Shown here: positions 57,101 through 64,000 of the stretch, one piece after another
Position numbering within the stretch: position 1 is the stretch's first letter
Layout: each line of letters begins with the position of its first letter
NCBI GenBank assembly: GCA_002633025.1
Contig: NMRB01001713.1
Span: forward strand, 86,020-150,019
Origin: Notospermus geniculatus
Lineage: Eukaryota > Nemertea > Pilidiophora > Heteronemertea > Lineidae
Direction of reading: 5' to 3'
Length of the DNA stretch: 64,000 nucleotides
The notes under the pieces: model-generated
The model's database searches: none
What the model was told of the DNA's origin: nothing
Seen by the model: only the letters and a program-made list of their open reading frames with translations
Position numbers and translations under genes: made by a program

Positions 57101-60100
57101 CGGATCAAGTGTTGAAGGCAATGCGGACAAGGTAATTAACAGTACTCTCTCGCGAAGGGTAGAGGGGAAACATTTAACATGTTCTTTTTTAGGAACGTTG
57201 AGTCCTTCGACTTGAATGATGCAGAGCTGACCATATGGATGGCCGTAACTCGTATTGGGACAGAGAATGGGCATTTCCCCGGCTCCAGACGTCACAAAGC
57301 ATGTTTTTCACGAAGCTTTGGGCCGAAAACGGTCGCAAAATGCCATGAAGTGGTGTTTTGTCTCCCCTTAACAAAAAGTAGCTATGTTGTGGTGTTCAAG
57401 ATTCTAACTTAAATAGTCCCTTCTACTCTGGAACCGTAACTTTGTATTCGCTATTACTTTTAGGGGCTTCACACCCAAAAACGGAGCCAGAAAGGGCGTC
57501 CTAGACATTGCCGTCCTCATCACGGACGGGCTCTCAACCTTCCGTAAAAAGACCTTACAGGAAGCAAAACTCTGCAGGAAGGCTGGAATTCAACTCTTTG
57601 CCATCGGTGTAGCGATACCGTCGAATACAGAAATACGACAGATTGCCTCAAAACCGATCAACAGCCACGTGTTTACCGTCACACACTTCCCTGATCTCCT
57701 CCACAGAGCTCGGGATATTCACCACAAACTATGCGAAAGCATTAACAAGAAGGCAAAAAAGAGTCGTAAGTCGGTCCATCGGGAGTCATTCGGGGTAGAT
57801 TTTTTAAGGACGATGCATGAAAATGTGCCCATTGTACTTTGAATGAAAGTCCTTGAACATGTTGAAAATGCTCAAACAGAGCGGAATCCTCTGTTTGAAA
57901 ACAAAATTGCTGAGAAACAAACGAGTATCATGAGCTAAGGAGGGCCTAGTATTACATGTAGTTTAATCTCCATCCTTTTAATTTTCTATTGTTTTTTTTC
58001 AATCATGGCCGAAACCAAAGTATTACTGGCCTTGTTATGTATGGAAGAAAGATATGCATCGTAGGGGTGGATTGGAGCGTTTCCGCTCTAAGAACCTGTT
58101 TTGTACTTATCTCCTAAAATCGTGTGAGTTCAACGAGTTACATGTCCACAAAAGACAGCCCTTGGAATACGTAATACGGTCACAATTTTTGACGAAAACT
58201 AACTTTCCCACTGTCTTTTCTCCAGCCTGCAAGCAAAACCGCAAGGTTGACCTGTATTTCATCGTCGACGCCTCAGAAAACCTCCAAAAAGTAAACTTCC
58301 CCAAAGTGTTGGCCTTCGTGAACCGTGTCATCAGTTCGCTTCCTATCGGGTCAAGCAAGGTCAGGGTTGGGCTCATCGTGTACGATGCCAGTGCGAAGTT
58401 GACGTTCCCCTTGAATAAGTACTACACGACTTCCAAATTGACGGCCGCTGTCAAAAGCGTTATGTTCACTGGTGGAGGATGTAGCATATTCGATGCTTTA
58501 AAGGCAGTCAGGACGATGTAAGTTCTGGGTATGCTGCCCCATCACACTGAACTACACTGTTAAAAATGCTGACAACACTTTGCTGGCAGCAGAGTAACAC
58601 AGCACTTTTCTGTATTTTGACACCACCCGTTTACTGTATTTTGACAGCAAAATTGTATGAATTCTACAACAAATGCTGTCTTTAAAACTGAGAAACTGTA
58701 ATCTTGCTGTTAAATTCCAGTGAAAAAAACAGCAGTTTGCAGTGAAATGAATTTTACAGCAACCTTGCAGTGAAAATTCTGCTGTAAATTTACGGATATT
58801 TTTAACAGTGTAGTTCTCAGTACGTTCTTGGAAATGTTGCCGAATGGGCTCAAACTGTGTGCGAACGTAGTGGCAACTTTTTAGTCTTTTAGCACTTCGA
58901 GACATATTTGGCCAACATTACACGTTCTAGCCCGTTTTACGATTTTTTAAAGGCGGGACAGGTTGTTTTGAGAACTAGCTAAGTGTGACAGTGCCTTTCA
59001 GCCAGTGGCGAAGCTGTAATATTTACGTGTTGACAAGGGCCTAAGCACAAGCATACTTCTACTACCCAGAGGCTAAAACTGCTGATAATATGGGATAGAG
59101 AATCTTTCTAGAAGAAAGAAGACACCAAGATCCGCTCAAACTTGCCACAACTACTTGTTCTTCACTGAGAAATTCGCACGGCGACTCATACTCTTTACAC
59201 TATCTTCCTTCTCGCTTTAGCGGCTTCACAGCTAAAAATGGCGACAGACCAGGGGTTCATAACATGGCAATCCTACTCAGCAGCGGTATTCCCTATGGAT
59301 TTCAACAGACTTTGACCGAAGCTACGGCGACTAAAAAGACAGGAGTTGAATTATTCGTCGTTGGAGTCGCAGTGTCGTCAACGAAACAACTCAATAAACT
59401 GGCGTCTACCCCAACCAAGGCCCATATATTTGCAGTCGACAAGGTGGCAAAACTGAAGACAAAATCTATACCATATACTAAGGTTGTATGTGCGGCAATT
59501 AACAAGCATAAAAAAGTCAAACTACGTACGTACATTGTACATGTATGTTTACCGCATTCCAATAGGAGCAGTCAGCCGCGCTTATTGCCAAAAGATGGCA
59601 GCAAATTCTAGCGGACCAACACCGTTGGTGCCCGTTTGCTGCTAAATCAACCATGAATGGGTCGGCGAGGCATTGAATTGGACCGTAGTGACACCAATTG
59701 GTCAACTGACTTACGGCTCCTATTGGACGAGGGCTAAGTTGAATTAGATAATGATTTTGAGACCGTACAATGCAAATTGTACGAACAAACTTGTAGACAA
59801 TATCTGCATGGAATGTGGTCCTGCACCGTCGCGACTGCATAAAAAGTTCGTCAATAGATCCATCAGACTTGTCTAAGTAATTATTCGTCTTTAGTGTAAG
59901 TTGTCGAACTCATCCAGTCTCTGTATCATCAAGTTTCTGCTTTTTGGACATGTATTATGACTACGCAGAGATGAGCCTAGACTTTGGGCCGTATGGTCGA
60001 ACTTCAGCCACACTTTCATTAAAGTCTGACTTTTCTCAATGTTTGAAGCATAGAGAAAGTGACTTCAGCTGTACTTTAGGCTAAGTCCGACCCGAGCATA

Positions 60101-62766
60101 CGCCCTCGGCAATGAGGAACCCGCGTGCCGGAAATCCCGACAGGTCGGCGCTGCGAGCAGTGCGACCAAAACGACGTCATTGACGTCGTTTTATGTGTTG
60201 ACGCTACGTCATGAAAAAATCCACTGTACATTTTCTACAGAAAAATTGAGATAAAGACGTTGTCGAAATCGTCATCTATGTCTTCATTTTAAGGGAAAAA
60301 AGCACCGCAAAATGTAGACATTTTCATCTGCTACAAGATGGTGTAAATTTTAATGCCAGGTGACCGAAACAAACGGGTGCTTTTCACACCAGAAATAAAT
60401 GGAAATAACGTTAGAAAAAAGAAAAATCGGTCGCACTGCTCACAGCGCCACGTCGTGACGTTAGTTCCTCCGGTTCCCCATTCTTCTAATCTTTTATATA
60501 TATACTAATTTCAGACACATTTTACATCATACATGCAAATTCGCCTTTCGTGACGTTTATACAAAAAAAAAACAACCAACAAATAACTCTCTTATGTTCT
60601 CAGCTTCAGCCTGTAAGCCAAAAAGCCAAGCAGACCTTTATTTTGTTGTCGACGCATCGGAAAATATACAAAAGGCGAACTTCGGAAAAGCTATGGGTTT
60701 CGTCAGTGACGTCATCGACTCCCTCCCGGTTGGAAAAAGTCGATTCAGGATTGGGCTGATCGTGTACAACTTCCACCCTAAGTTGGTGTTTCCGTTGAAC
60801 AAGTATTACAGCGTGGCTCAACTGAAGACTGCGATCAAGAAGGTGAAATTCAGTGGAGGAGGGTGCAACATATTTGATGCGTTGACGGCTATCAGGAAGA
60901 TGTAAGCATCATTTCAATTGTTTGTGAACTAGTACATGTACCTAAAATGGTGGTATGATTCCGTCAGGGTCGAAGCCATAGCATCATTGACCCTGGTAAG
61001 TATGGAAGAGGCCATCTCAAGCTACTCATGTTCCGCACTTGTTTGGTGGTGTTTTGTTTCCGCAAAGGAACAAGTAGGCCTACAAGGCACTACAGCTTGC
61101 TCTCCCATGCCAGGGACGTGAAGAGCCAGGGATAATATCCCATATAACCCCGGCGGGATTCTAACCCGGAACCTGCCGCTCACTTGGCGCACGTGATAAC
61201 CACTCGGCAATCAAGGATCTCCTTGAATAGGCCTAATAATGGTAAAAAAATCGAAAAGGTAAAAGAACCGACTCTAACTAAGAGCTGAGCTGCTCAGACG
61301 AAACAACTCGATATTAGTATCGTATAATACATGTACACAGCTCTGGAAAAATTATTCGACCACCTCTGTTATGCCCACTCTTTTCCTTTACATAAGTCAC
61401 AGAAAAAACTCCTGTGCCCTTTTGCCACTGGTGAAGATTGAGCAAGTTAACCATCACAAAAAATGATATTGTTTGCAGAATTATTGGCGAGTTTGTGGAA
61501 AATGAATGAGTCAACCAGAGATGGTCTAATAATTTTTTCCAGAGCTATTTGTATTACACGAATATTTCATTCTGACGCCATACTGTCAATTCATGGTTAT
61601 CATTTTCAAATACCAATCTTATCAGCTTATATTAATGAGCCGGAACGTCGATTCGCTTTAATGACGAAATTCCGAAGATAAAATTTCGCACCTGTGCCAT
61701 CATTCCATTGAAATGATGAATCAAATTCCATGAATACCTCAAAGCGAACTGGTCGTGCCAGTCAAGATGAGAATCAAACGCATTTTGGTTCCCGAAGCCA
61801 CCGCTAGGGCTAGAAGGCTTCGGCTCTGGCTGCCATTTTGTTGCTGACGTCATTGTAACGGTCCGTTTTCTGGTAAAATTTCATTCTCCTCCGGTCTACA
61901 AAACGGCGATGATTTTGACATTTTGTTACAGATCTGCAACACATACAAACATTCTCATCAATAAACCTCCTCGGTGTTGCCATTCCACGCGATTCTGCGT
62001 GTTCGATTACATTTAGCACCCACGTGGTTATTCTAAAAATATCCCGTGATGTCAACATAATGATCTATAAATAGATCCGCGACAAATTTTTGTCGCAAAG
62101 ATGGCAACCAGAGCCGAAGCCTTCTAGCCCTGGCGGTGGCTTCGGGAACCAAAATGAATCAAACGCCGCCATCTTGAATCTATTACTTTACTCACAACAG
62201 GAATTTACTGCCTACTAAGAGTATATTTTCACAACTGCTGTGGTTTTGCTGCCTTCAAATAGCATTTAGAACATGATTAACTGCAAATCTAGGCTTGTGT
62301 AGGGATGTAATCTGCTAAAATACGAAATTTGTATTTTTGAAATTGTGAATTTCGTGGGCCGCGAAATTATTCATAGTGTCAATTTTCATTGCCGTGAGTA
62401 ATTCCCTTTAACAATCTGATTGGAATGTAAATTTACTGATATTAATTTGCCCATTTTTTCCCAAGGGGCTTCACGCCGAAGAATGGTGACCGTCCACCAG
62501 TTCGAAACATGGCTATACTGATCAGTAGTGGCATACCATATGGGTTTCAGCAGACGCTAGCCGAAGCTACAGCGACCAAGCAGTTTGGAGTGGAGCTGTT
62601 TGTCGTGGGTGTCGGTGTGTCCTCGACGTCTAATCTCAGTAAACTTCCCTCTGCCCCAGTGAAGAGCCACCTGATGACGGTGAAGAAGGTCTCACAACTG
62701 AAGAAAATGACCGGCGTATATCCCAACGTTATTTGTAAAGCTTTGAGTCAGCCGCCATCACAGTAG
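39054..62766 (+). CDS. Secreted SUEL-lectin plus seven vWA domain protein, complete
   Basis: Gene-level entry. 21 exons: 39054-39141, 40407-40730, 41470-41671, 42867-42965, 44803-45125, 47476-47645, 48973-49097, 49343-49638, 50367-50520, 51174-51311, 51791-52092, 52710-52879, 54311-54435, 54786-55081, 55999-56152, 56994-57131, 57464-57765, 58226-58517, 59221-59525, 60604-60901, 62466-62766. All have AG/GT borders and matching phases. They sum to 4602 nt, or 1533 aa and TAG. Order by residue: signal about 1-29, SUEL-type galactose lectin about 30-137, vWA1 138-345, vWA2 346-542, vWA3 543-740, vWA4 741-937, vWA5 938-1135, vWA6 1136-1334, vWA7 1335-1533. Each unit starts and ends in phase 1. vWA domains bind matrix proteins or collagen, often through a metal ion; SUEL lectins bind rhamnose or galactose. 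There is no membrane anchor, so it is probably an extracellular matrix or recognition protein. A spare copy of exon 4 lies at 43576-43674. Confidence 0.85.
39281..39755. mobile_element. TTCTTACTAAG-rich foldback element
   Basis: Many direct and inverted copies of AATCTTACTAAGATTTTTCT are bounded by CCCAGGACACGATTCTTACT and its inverted match. It lies in intron 1. Fragments of the family are near 29945-30045, 48665-48755 and 53630-53700. Confidence 0.75.
40407..40730 (+). CDS. vWA gene exon 2: SUEL-type (galactose/rhamnose-binding) lectin domain
   Basis: The exon is 324 nt (108 codons), phase 1-1. The domain runs from ITCGNRR to IDYKC. It carries the hallmark CNGKNWC and GDPCPGYSKYLEIDYKC stretches and eight cysteines, as expected for four disulfides. 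The usual YGR sugar-contact motif reads WGR here. A Pro-rich hinge (SPPPPPTIGPP) follows before vWA1. Confidence 0.87.
41470..45125 (+). CDS. vWA1 domain, exons 41470-41671, 42867-42965, 44803-45125
   Basis: About 208 residues. MIDAS residues are present: DSSGS (FFVIDSSGS), the Thr of SGGTST, and the Asp of LITDG. Intron phases are 1, 2, 2 and 1. The first internal intron falls after FPLNR, later than in vWA2-5. The middle exon has a near-identical tandem copy at 43576-43674. The last donor (GTAAG at 45126) overlaps a MITE. Confidence 0.86.
41679..42039. mobile_element. 361-bp MITE in a vWA1 intron
   Basis: Inverted ends CTACTCTCCATTCCACTTCC and its match, with a second inner pair CATACCATACATCAAT. 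It starts about 8 bp after the donor at 41672. Confidence 0.8.
42085..42171. mobile_element. Hairpin MITE with CAGAAGCCCG flanks
   Basis: Arms TCCTAAGAACATCAGGG and its inverted match. CAGAAGCCCG lies directly on both sides (42075-42084, 42172-42181), a likely 9-10 bp TSD. Confidence 0.78.
42204..42293. mobile_element. 90-bp hairpin, TCTCGGGCGGTAGA arms
   Basis: Near-perfect inverted arms of about 30 bp, just after the previous element. Confidence 0.75.
42744..44166. repeat. 709-bp tandem duplication carrying a vWA1 exon
   Basis: Units start at about 42746 and 43455 with CGGAAAGTTACTTGAGG. Each holds an intact 99-nt exon with identical splice sites. The units differ by a few bases and end at GGAGGAAACCGGAGCC, part of a SINE. 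Confidence 0.9.
43576..43674 (+). CDS. Duplicate of vWA1 middle exon
   Basis: The exon is 99 nt, phase 2-2, and encodes the same 33 residues as 42867-42965 (YYTKAALKKVIRKIRYTSGG and on). Using either exon gives the same protein. Using both keeps the frame but would add 33 residues in the middle of the Rossmann-like fold. Confidence 0.75.
44228..44297 (-). mobile_element. tRNA-derived SINE head
   Basis: On the minus strand an A box (TGGCGCAGTGG, 44276-44286) and a B box (GGTTCGATCCC, about 44233-44243) are spaced as in a tRNA. The flanking GGAGGAAACC motif belongs to the same element. It is not a functional tRNA. Confidence 0.7.
44570..44745. mobile_element. Inverted repeat, TATATAAAGTCAATTTCCAG arms
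   Basis: The arms face each other around CCCCAACCGGGG and ACTCTAGAAAAGACT, about 60 bp before the vWA1 third exon. Confidence 0.75.
45130..45474. mobile_element. Harbinger-like MITE in a splice donor (TAA TSD)
   Basis: Inverted ends GGCCACATAAAAAA / TTTTTTATGTGGCC plus GATCGTCC inner matches. TAA flanks both sides (45127-45129, 45475-45477). The left TAA is part of the donor GTAAG, and the element's first G is donor position +5. A 3-bp TWA target is typical of PIF/Harbinger elements. Confidence 0.78.
45555..47217. repeat. About 600-bp direct duplicates (45555-46145, 46612-47217)
   Basis: Near-identical copies start ATAAATAAATATTTTTGCAC and end CAAGCTGGCCTGAGACACTT. Between them lie a GAGGTGAGC / CGTCCGTCGT element and an N at 46607 directly before the second copy. 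Confidence 0.85.
46145..46264. repeat. AGCTCACCTCTGTGAGGTGAGC palindrome with CGTCGTC repeats
   Basis: A short palindrome is followed by a run of CGTC/CGT units. Related sequence with GTGAGCTA and GGACGGACGACGGACG lies near 13380-13450, 24245-24320 and 26890-26950, so it is a dispersed element. Confidence 0.65.
47058..47434. mobile_element. 377-bp MITE family, AAACTCCCTACGCAGTTGTG ends
   Basis: Long inverted arms include CCCCCTTCGGTTTACCCGCT. ACAAAACACGT flanks both sides. Other full copies are at 50632-51007 and 56264-56832 (interrupted). Half copies are near 45995-46145 and 52455-52672, and a diverged one is at about 35870-36060. Confidence 0.85.
47476..49638 (+). CDS. vWA2 domain, exons 47476-47645, 48973-49097, 49343-49638
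   Basis: About 197 residues, phases 1, 0, 2, 1. MIDAS is complete: FILDSSGS, SGGTAT, ILITDG. The first internal intron falls after YSSR, phase 0. It is nearly identical to vWA4. The second half carries ELFIISAQSPNYAIRHLRKI and ends KDICKSMTKTG. Confidence 0.86.
47828..48201. mobile_element. 374-bp element with 9-bp TSD, Mutator-like
   Basis: Ends CAACCTCGT / ACGAGGTTG. TCATCACTT flanks both sides (47819-47827, 48202-48210). The paralogous intron near 53053 has a single TCATCACTT and no element. Confidence 0.85.
48317..48552. mobile_element. GTTGCA-rich element
   Basis: Ends GGGCGGTTTACACTAGG and GTGTAAACGGAT. The inside has many AAGTTGCA/TGCAACTT units. Absent from the paralogous intron near 53165. 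Confidence 0.72.
50042..50257. mobile_element. MITE, GCCAGCAGCACACTAGGCGA ends
   Basis: Inverted ends with the inner GATATCGC. The same family is inside the 9180 and 18150 blocks. Confidence 0.8.
50367..52092 (+). CDS. vWA3 domain, exons 50367-50520, 51174-51311, 51791-52092
   Basis: About 198 residues, phases 1, 2, 2, 1. MIDAS is kept: FLIDSSGS, the Thr in KGMTFT (where the usual GG is GM), and VLITDG. The first internal intron falls after GVFR. It ends CESINKKAKKS. Nearly identical to vWA5. Confidence 0.86.
51592..51730. mobile_element. 139-bp MITE, GGGCCGTATTAAAAAAGGGT ends
   Basis: Inverted arms include AGACTTA and GCGTTAACTTCG-type matches. Absent from the matching vWA5 intron near 57395. 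Confidence 0.78.
52710..55081 (+). CDS. vWA4 domain, exons 52710-52879, 54311-54435, 54786-55081
   Basis: About 197 residues, with the same phases and intron positions as vWA2. MIDAS is complete. Differences from vWA2 are few (NYAIRHL against KYATRHL, FMSKY against FTSKY). Its first intron has gained two elements that vWA2 lacks. Confidence 0.86.
53286..53615. mobile_element. MITE, TTTAAAGGTGCTCTAGTTCG ends
   Basis: Inverted ends; relative of 25918-26244. The vWA2 intron lacks it at the matching site (about 48662). Confidence 0.8.
53738..54245. mobile_element. 508-bp element with CATG target duplication
   Basis: Inverted ends of about 80 bp begin TACACCCCTCCGCATTAATT. CATG lies at 53734-53737 and 54246-54249. 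The vWA2 intron (near 48910) shows the empty site AACATGTATAATTC. Confidence 0.87.
55140..55675. mobile_element. 536-bp hAT-like element with 8-bp TSD
   Basis: Ends TAGACTCGGGACC / GGTCCCGAGTCTA, with arms of about 85 bp. AGGTCATG flanks both sides (55132-55139, 55676-55683). The vWA2 paralogue near 49695 has one copy and no element. An 8-bp TSD and a TAG start fit hAT. No transposase. Confidence 0.87.
55999..57765 (+). CDS. vWA5 domain, exons 55999-56152, 56994-57131, 57464-57765
   Basis: About 198 residues, a near copy of vWA3 with the same splice phases. MIDAS is kept (DSSGS, KGMTFT, LITDG). One change is TDQVL for TDRVL. Confidence 0.86.
56327..56510. mobile_element. Internally deleted copy of the CACGACCGTTTGAA element
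   Basis: A 184 bp element with both ends of the 659-bp element at 7251-7909 joined. It is inserted in one arm of the AAACTCCC family MITE (56264-56832). Confidence 0.8.
58226..59525 (+). CDS. vWA6 domain, exons 58226-58517, 59221-59525; MIDAS lost
   Basis: About 199 residues, phases 1, 2, 1. The first two exons of the other vWA units are fused into one. The fold is recognisable (VDLYFIVDASENLQ, KVRVGLIVYD, FPLNKYYTTSKL, ELFVVGVAVSS). The metal site is altered: DASEN for DxSxS, GGGCSI for the Thr loop, LLSSG for ITDG. A metal-dependent binding mode is therefore unlikely. Confidence 0.85.
58549..58816. mobile_element. MITE, GAACTACACTGTTAAAAAT ends
   Basis: Perfect inverted ends with an AT-rich interior containing many ACAGCA/TGCTGT words, in the vWA6 intron. 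Confidence 0.83.
59559..59726. mobile_element. MITE, CCAATAGGAGC ends
   Basis: Inverted ends and an interior like 27714-27887, about 33 bp after the vWA6 last exon. Confidence 0.75.
60105..60480. mobile_element. About 375-bp element, AATGAGGAACC ends
   Basis: Ends AATGAGGAACCC and GGTTCCCCATT. Related sequence is at about 31115-31500 and 10044-10170. It contains the palindrome AAAACGACGTCATTGACGTC. Confidence 0.65.
60604..62766 (+). CDS. vWA7 domain and stop, exons 60604-60901, 62466-62766; MIDAS lost
   Basis: About 198 residues, phases 1, 2, then TAG at 62764. The first part is one fused exon, as in vWA6. The metal site is altered in the same way: DASEN, GGGCNI, LISSG. It ends KALSQPPSQ. 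The acceptor is ambiguous: CAG at 60601-60603 and again at 60607-60609 would both keep frame, differing by two residues. Confidence 0.85.
61148..61215 (-). mobile_element. tRNA-derived SINE head
   Basis: On the minus strand GCCGAGTGGTTA (A box) and GGTTAGAATCCC (B box) are spaced as in a tRNA. It lies in the vWA7 intron. Confidence 0.65.
61339..61546. mobile_element. Tc1-like MITE, AGCTCTGGAAAAA ends
   Basis: Inverted ends AGCTCTGGAAAAATTATT and AATTTTTTCCAGAGCT, followed inward by CGACCAC / ATGGTCT. This end type is known from Tc1-mariner relatives. No transposase. Confidence 0.75.
61781..62156. mobile_element. 376-bp element with 9-bp TSD, Mutator-like
   Basis: Ends CATTTTGGTTCCCG / CGGGAACCAAAATG continue through CCACCGCTAGGGC. 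AATCAAACG flanks both sides (61772-61780, 62157-62165). Related to 30101-30258. Confidence 0.87.
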
Positions 62767-64000
62767 CTATGTCATGTCTGCTCAGCACGATGGGCATTCT
62801 TAGATTTATACACACTGGTTCCCGTCTTTGCCGTTCTACTCCCACGGCGCTACTCTCTGGAGCGAGCGCCGCGGGAGTGCAGCGGCAAAAACTGGAACCA
62901 GTCTAAGATTAATCTATAAGCATGTTAAACAAAATGGTAATTTCTTTTGGTTATACTGGACCTTCGCTCTTCTAAAGTCCAGCTGGATTTTTACACAGTG
63001 TATATTATTATTACAGGTATTAGGCCAACTATAGATTGAACTACAGGTGGGGTTTTGGCCTACATGTAGGTCTGAGGTAAATGTCCCCTACGATGACACG
63101 TGCACGACAACTCTACAGCCAGGACACTGGACGTAAGGAGGGCGAAGGTCCATACAATCCGCTTCCATCCCAGTTTCTGGTCGTTTTCAGGGAACGATAC
63201 AAGAACTCGGGTGGAAAACGGTGTGTCAAGCGATCAATGTTTGGTATGTGTAATAAAAGTGGACAGTGTAACCAAGGGAATTGCGTATTTTGACTAAATA
63301 GACCGAATGGTCTGGCCGATTCGGCATTTTAGCTTTGTGTCCCGTTGCTTTATACATGTACGCAATAACGTGGTAGGCGCCACTCTAGGATCCTACATGC
63401 ACCTTTATTTGCAGCTTGTATAATCATTTGGCGCAGAATAACAATCAAAGAGCTTTTTATTTCGTGAAGAAATTCCAATCGGTTAGAAAGTTATGGTTGA
63501 TTTTGTGAATGAGAATGGTGTAAAGCCAAATCAGAATGGTATTAAGACTGCCTCATTAAGTGATGTCACAGTAGGGAATTTGCATAATGAACATGTCATT
63601 TCTCTAATTAAAGCGGCCTAGTAACCAAATTTAGCAATGTATGTGACGGGAAATTCAACAAAATGCAATATCATGCAGAAACCATGCATCCAGCGTACTC
63701 TGGTGGGTCAAATTGGAATGAATTTTTCCCTAGTATTATGTCACGAATAAATTAGCATATACATTGTTAAGTCGTTCACAGTACGGTTTTTAGCCCAATG
63801 ATTTTGACTGACAAAATCCTTGGTATCTCGCTAACTACTAAACATACAGTAATTCATGTAACAAACAGCAAAATGCAGTTCTGTCTGAATGCTCTACAAA
63901 GCTGAAAAGAGTGAGAATTTATTTTTGTGGTGCACATAGGACTTTAACCTTGAATCTATGGAAGGGCGGCAAAAAAGTAACACAAGTTACACAATCGTAA
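62767..64000. other. 3' flank of the vWA gene
   Basis: A MITE lies at 62813-62902 (ACTGGTTCCCGTCTTTGCCG ends). AATAAA at about 63252 is a possible polyadenylation signal, about 490 bp after the stop. No further exon was recognised; the small frame at 63081-63293 matches nothing I know. Confidence 0.5.

Noticed and set aside
58054-58225. N-terminal extension of the vWA6 frame
   Set aside because: Intron read-through: the exon starts at the TCTCCAG acceptor in the phase that matches the previous exon.
63081-63293. 70-residue frame ending in a Cys-rich stretch (CVKRSMFGMCNKSGQC)
   Set aside because: No recognised domain, no convincing splice link to the vWA gene, and it lies after a good stop codon. 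It could be a 3' UTR frame.

Overview
The window is eukaryotic, intron-rich DNA. It has GT-AG exons, secreted modular extracellular domains (SUEL-type lectin, von Willebrand factor A, PAN/Apple-like), tRNA-derived SINEs and dozens of short inverted-repeat elements (MITEs). This fits a marine invertebrate such as a cephalochordate, mollusc or another MITE-rich lineage. The phylum is inference only; nothing here fixes it. No bacterial operon, rRNA, CRISPR array or virus was seen.

Three coding regions can be supported. (1) On the + strand, 39054-62766, a complete gene can be joined from 21 exons. Every splice phase agrees, giving 4602 nt, or 1533 aa plus stop: a signal peptide, one SUEL-type galactose-binding lectin domain and seven vWA domains. 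Domains 1-5 keep the MIDAS metal-site residues; domains 6 and 7 have lost most of them. (2) On the - strand, 36783 down to 19676, a PAN-array gene ('gene B') has a signal exon and seven PAN-like exons, all phase 1-1, ending in a stop (645 aa as joined). (3) On the - strand at the left edge, 5444 down to 1389, a paralogue ('gene A') has signal, PAN1, PAN2 and PAN3 exons. It runs off the window, and its signal+PAN1 pair is duplicated in tandem. Four orphan PAN exons lie at 12458-16142.

The layout is shaped by duplication. Gene B and the lectin-vWA gene are head to head, about 2.3 kb apart. Gene A plus its upstream region (to about 8.4 kb, with a trace near 9.3 kb) is a copy of gene B plus that shared upstream region, shifted by about 31.3 kb, but the vWA partner is missing there. 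Within the vWA gene, domains 2+3 and 4+5 are a 5.2-5.7 kb tandem duplication, and one small vWA exon is duplicated in a 709 bp tandem repeat. A further duplication links about 10.5-14 kb with 21-24.9 kb, and 9.2-10.0 kb with 18.1-19.0 kb. The only three N characters (15112, 24950, 46607) sit at edges of these duplicates, so part of the redundancy may be unmerged haplotypes or misjoins rather than biology.

The rest is mainly MITEs. Several have clear target-site duplications (TSDs), and paralogous introns supply the empty sites. Standouts are a palindromic GGCGCC array at 25378-25813, a four-level nested insertion at about 402-1366, and a Harbinger-like MITE whose TAA target lies inside a splice donor of the vWA gene. 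Functionally, both gene types encode secreted, modular, probably carbohydrate- or protein-binding molecules. Their neighbourhood suggests a co-amplified extracellular matrix or recognition locus, which is inference.
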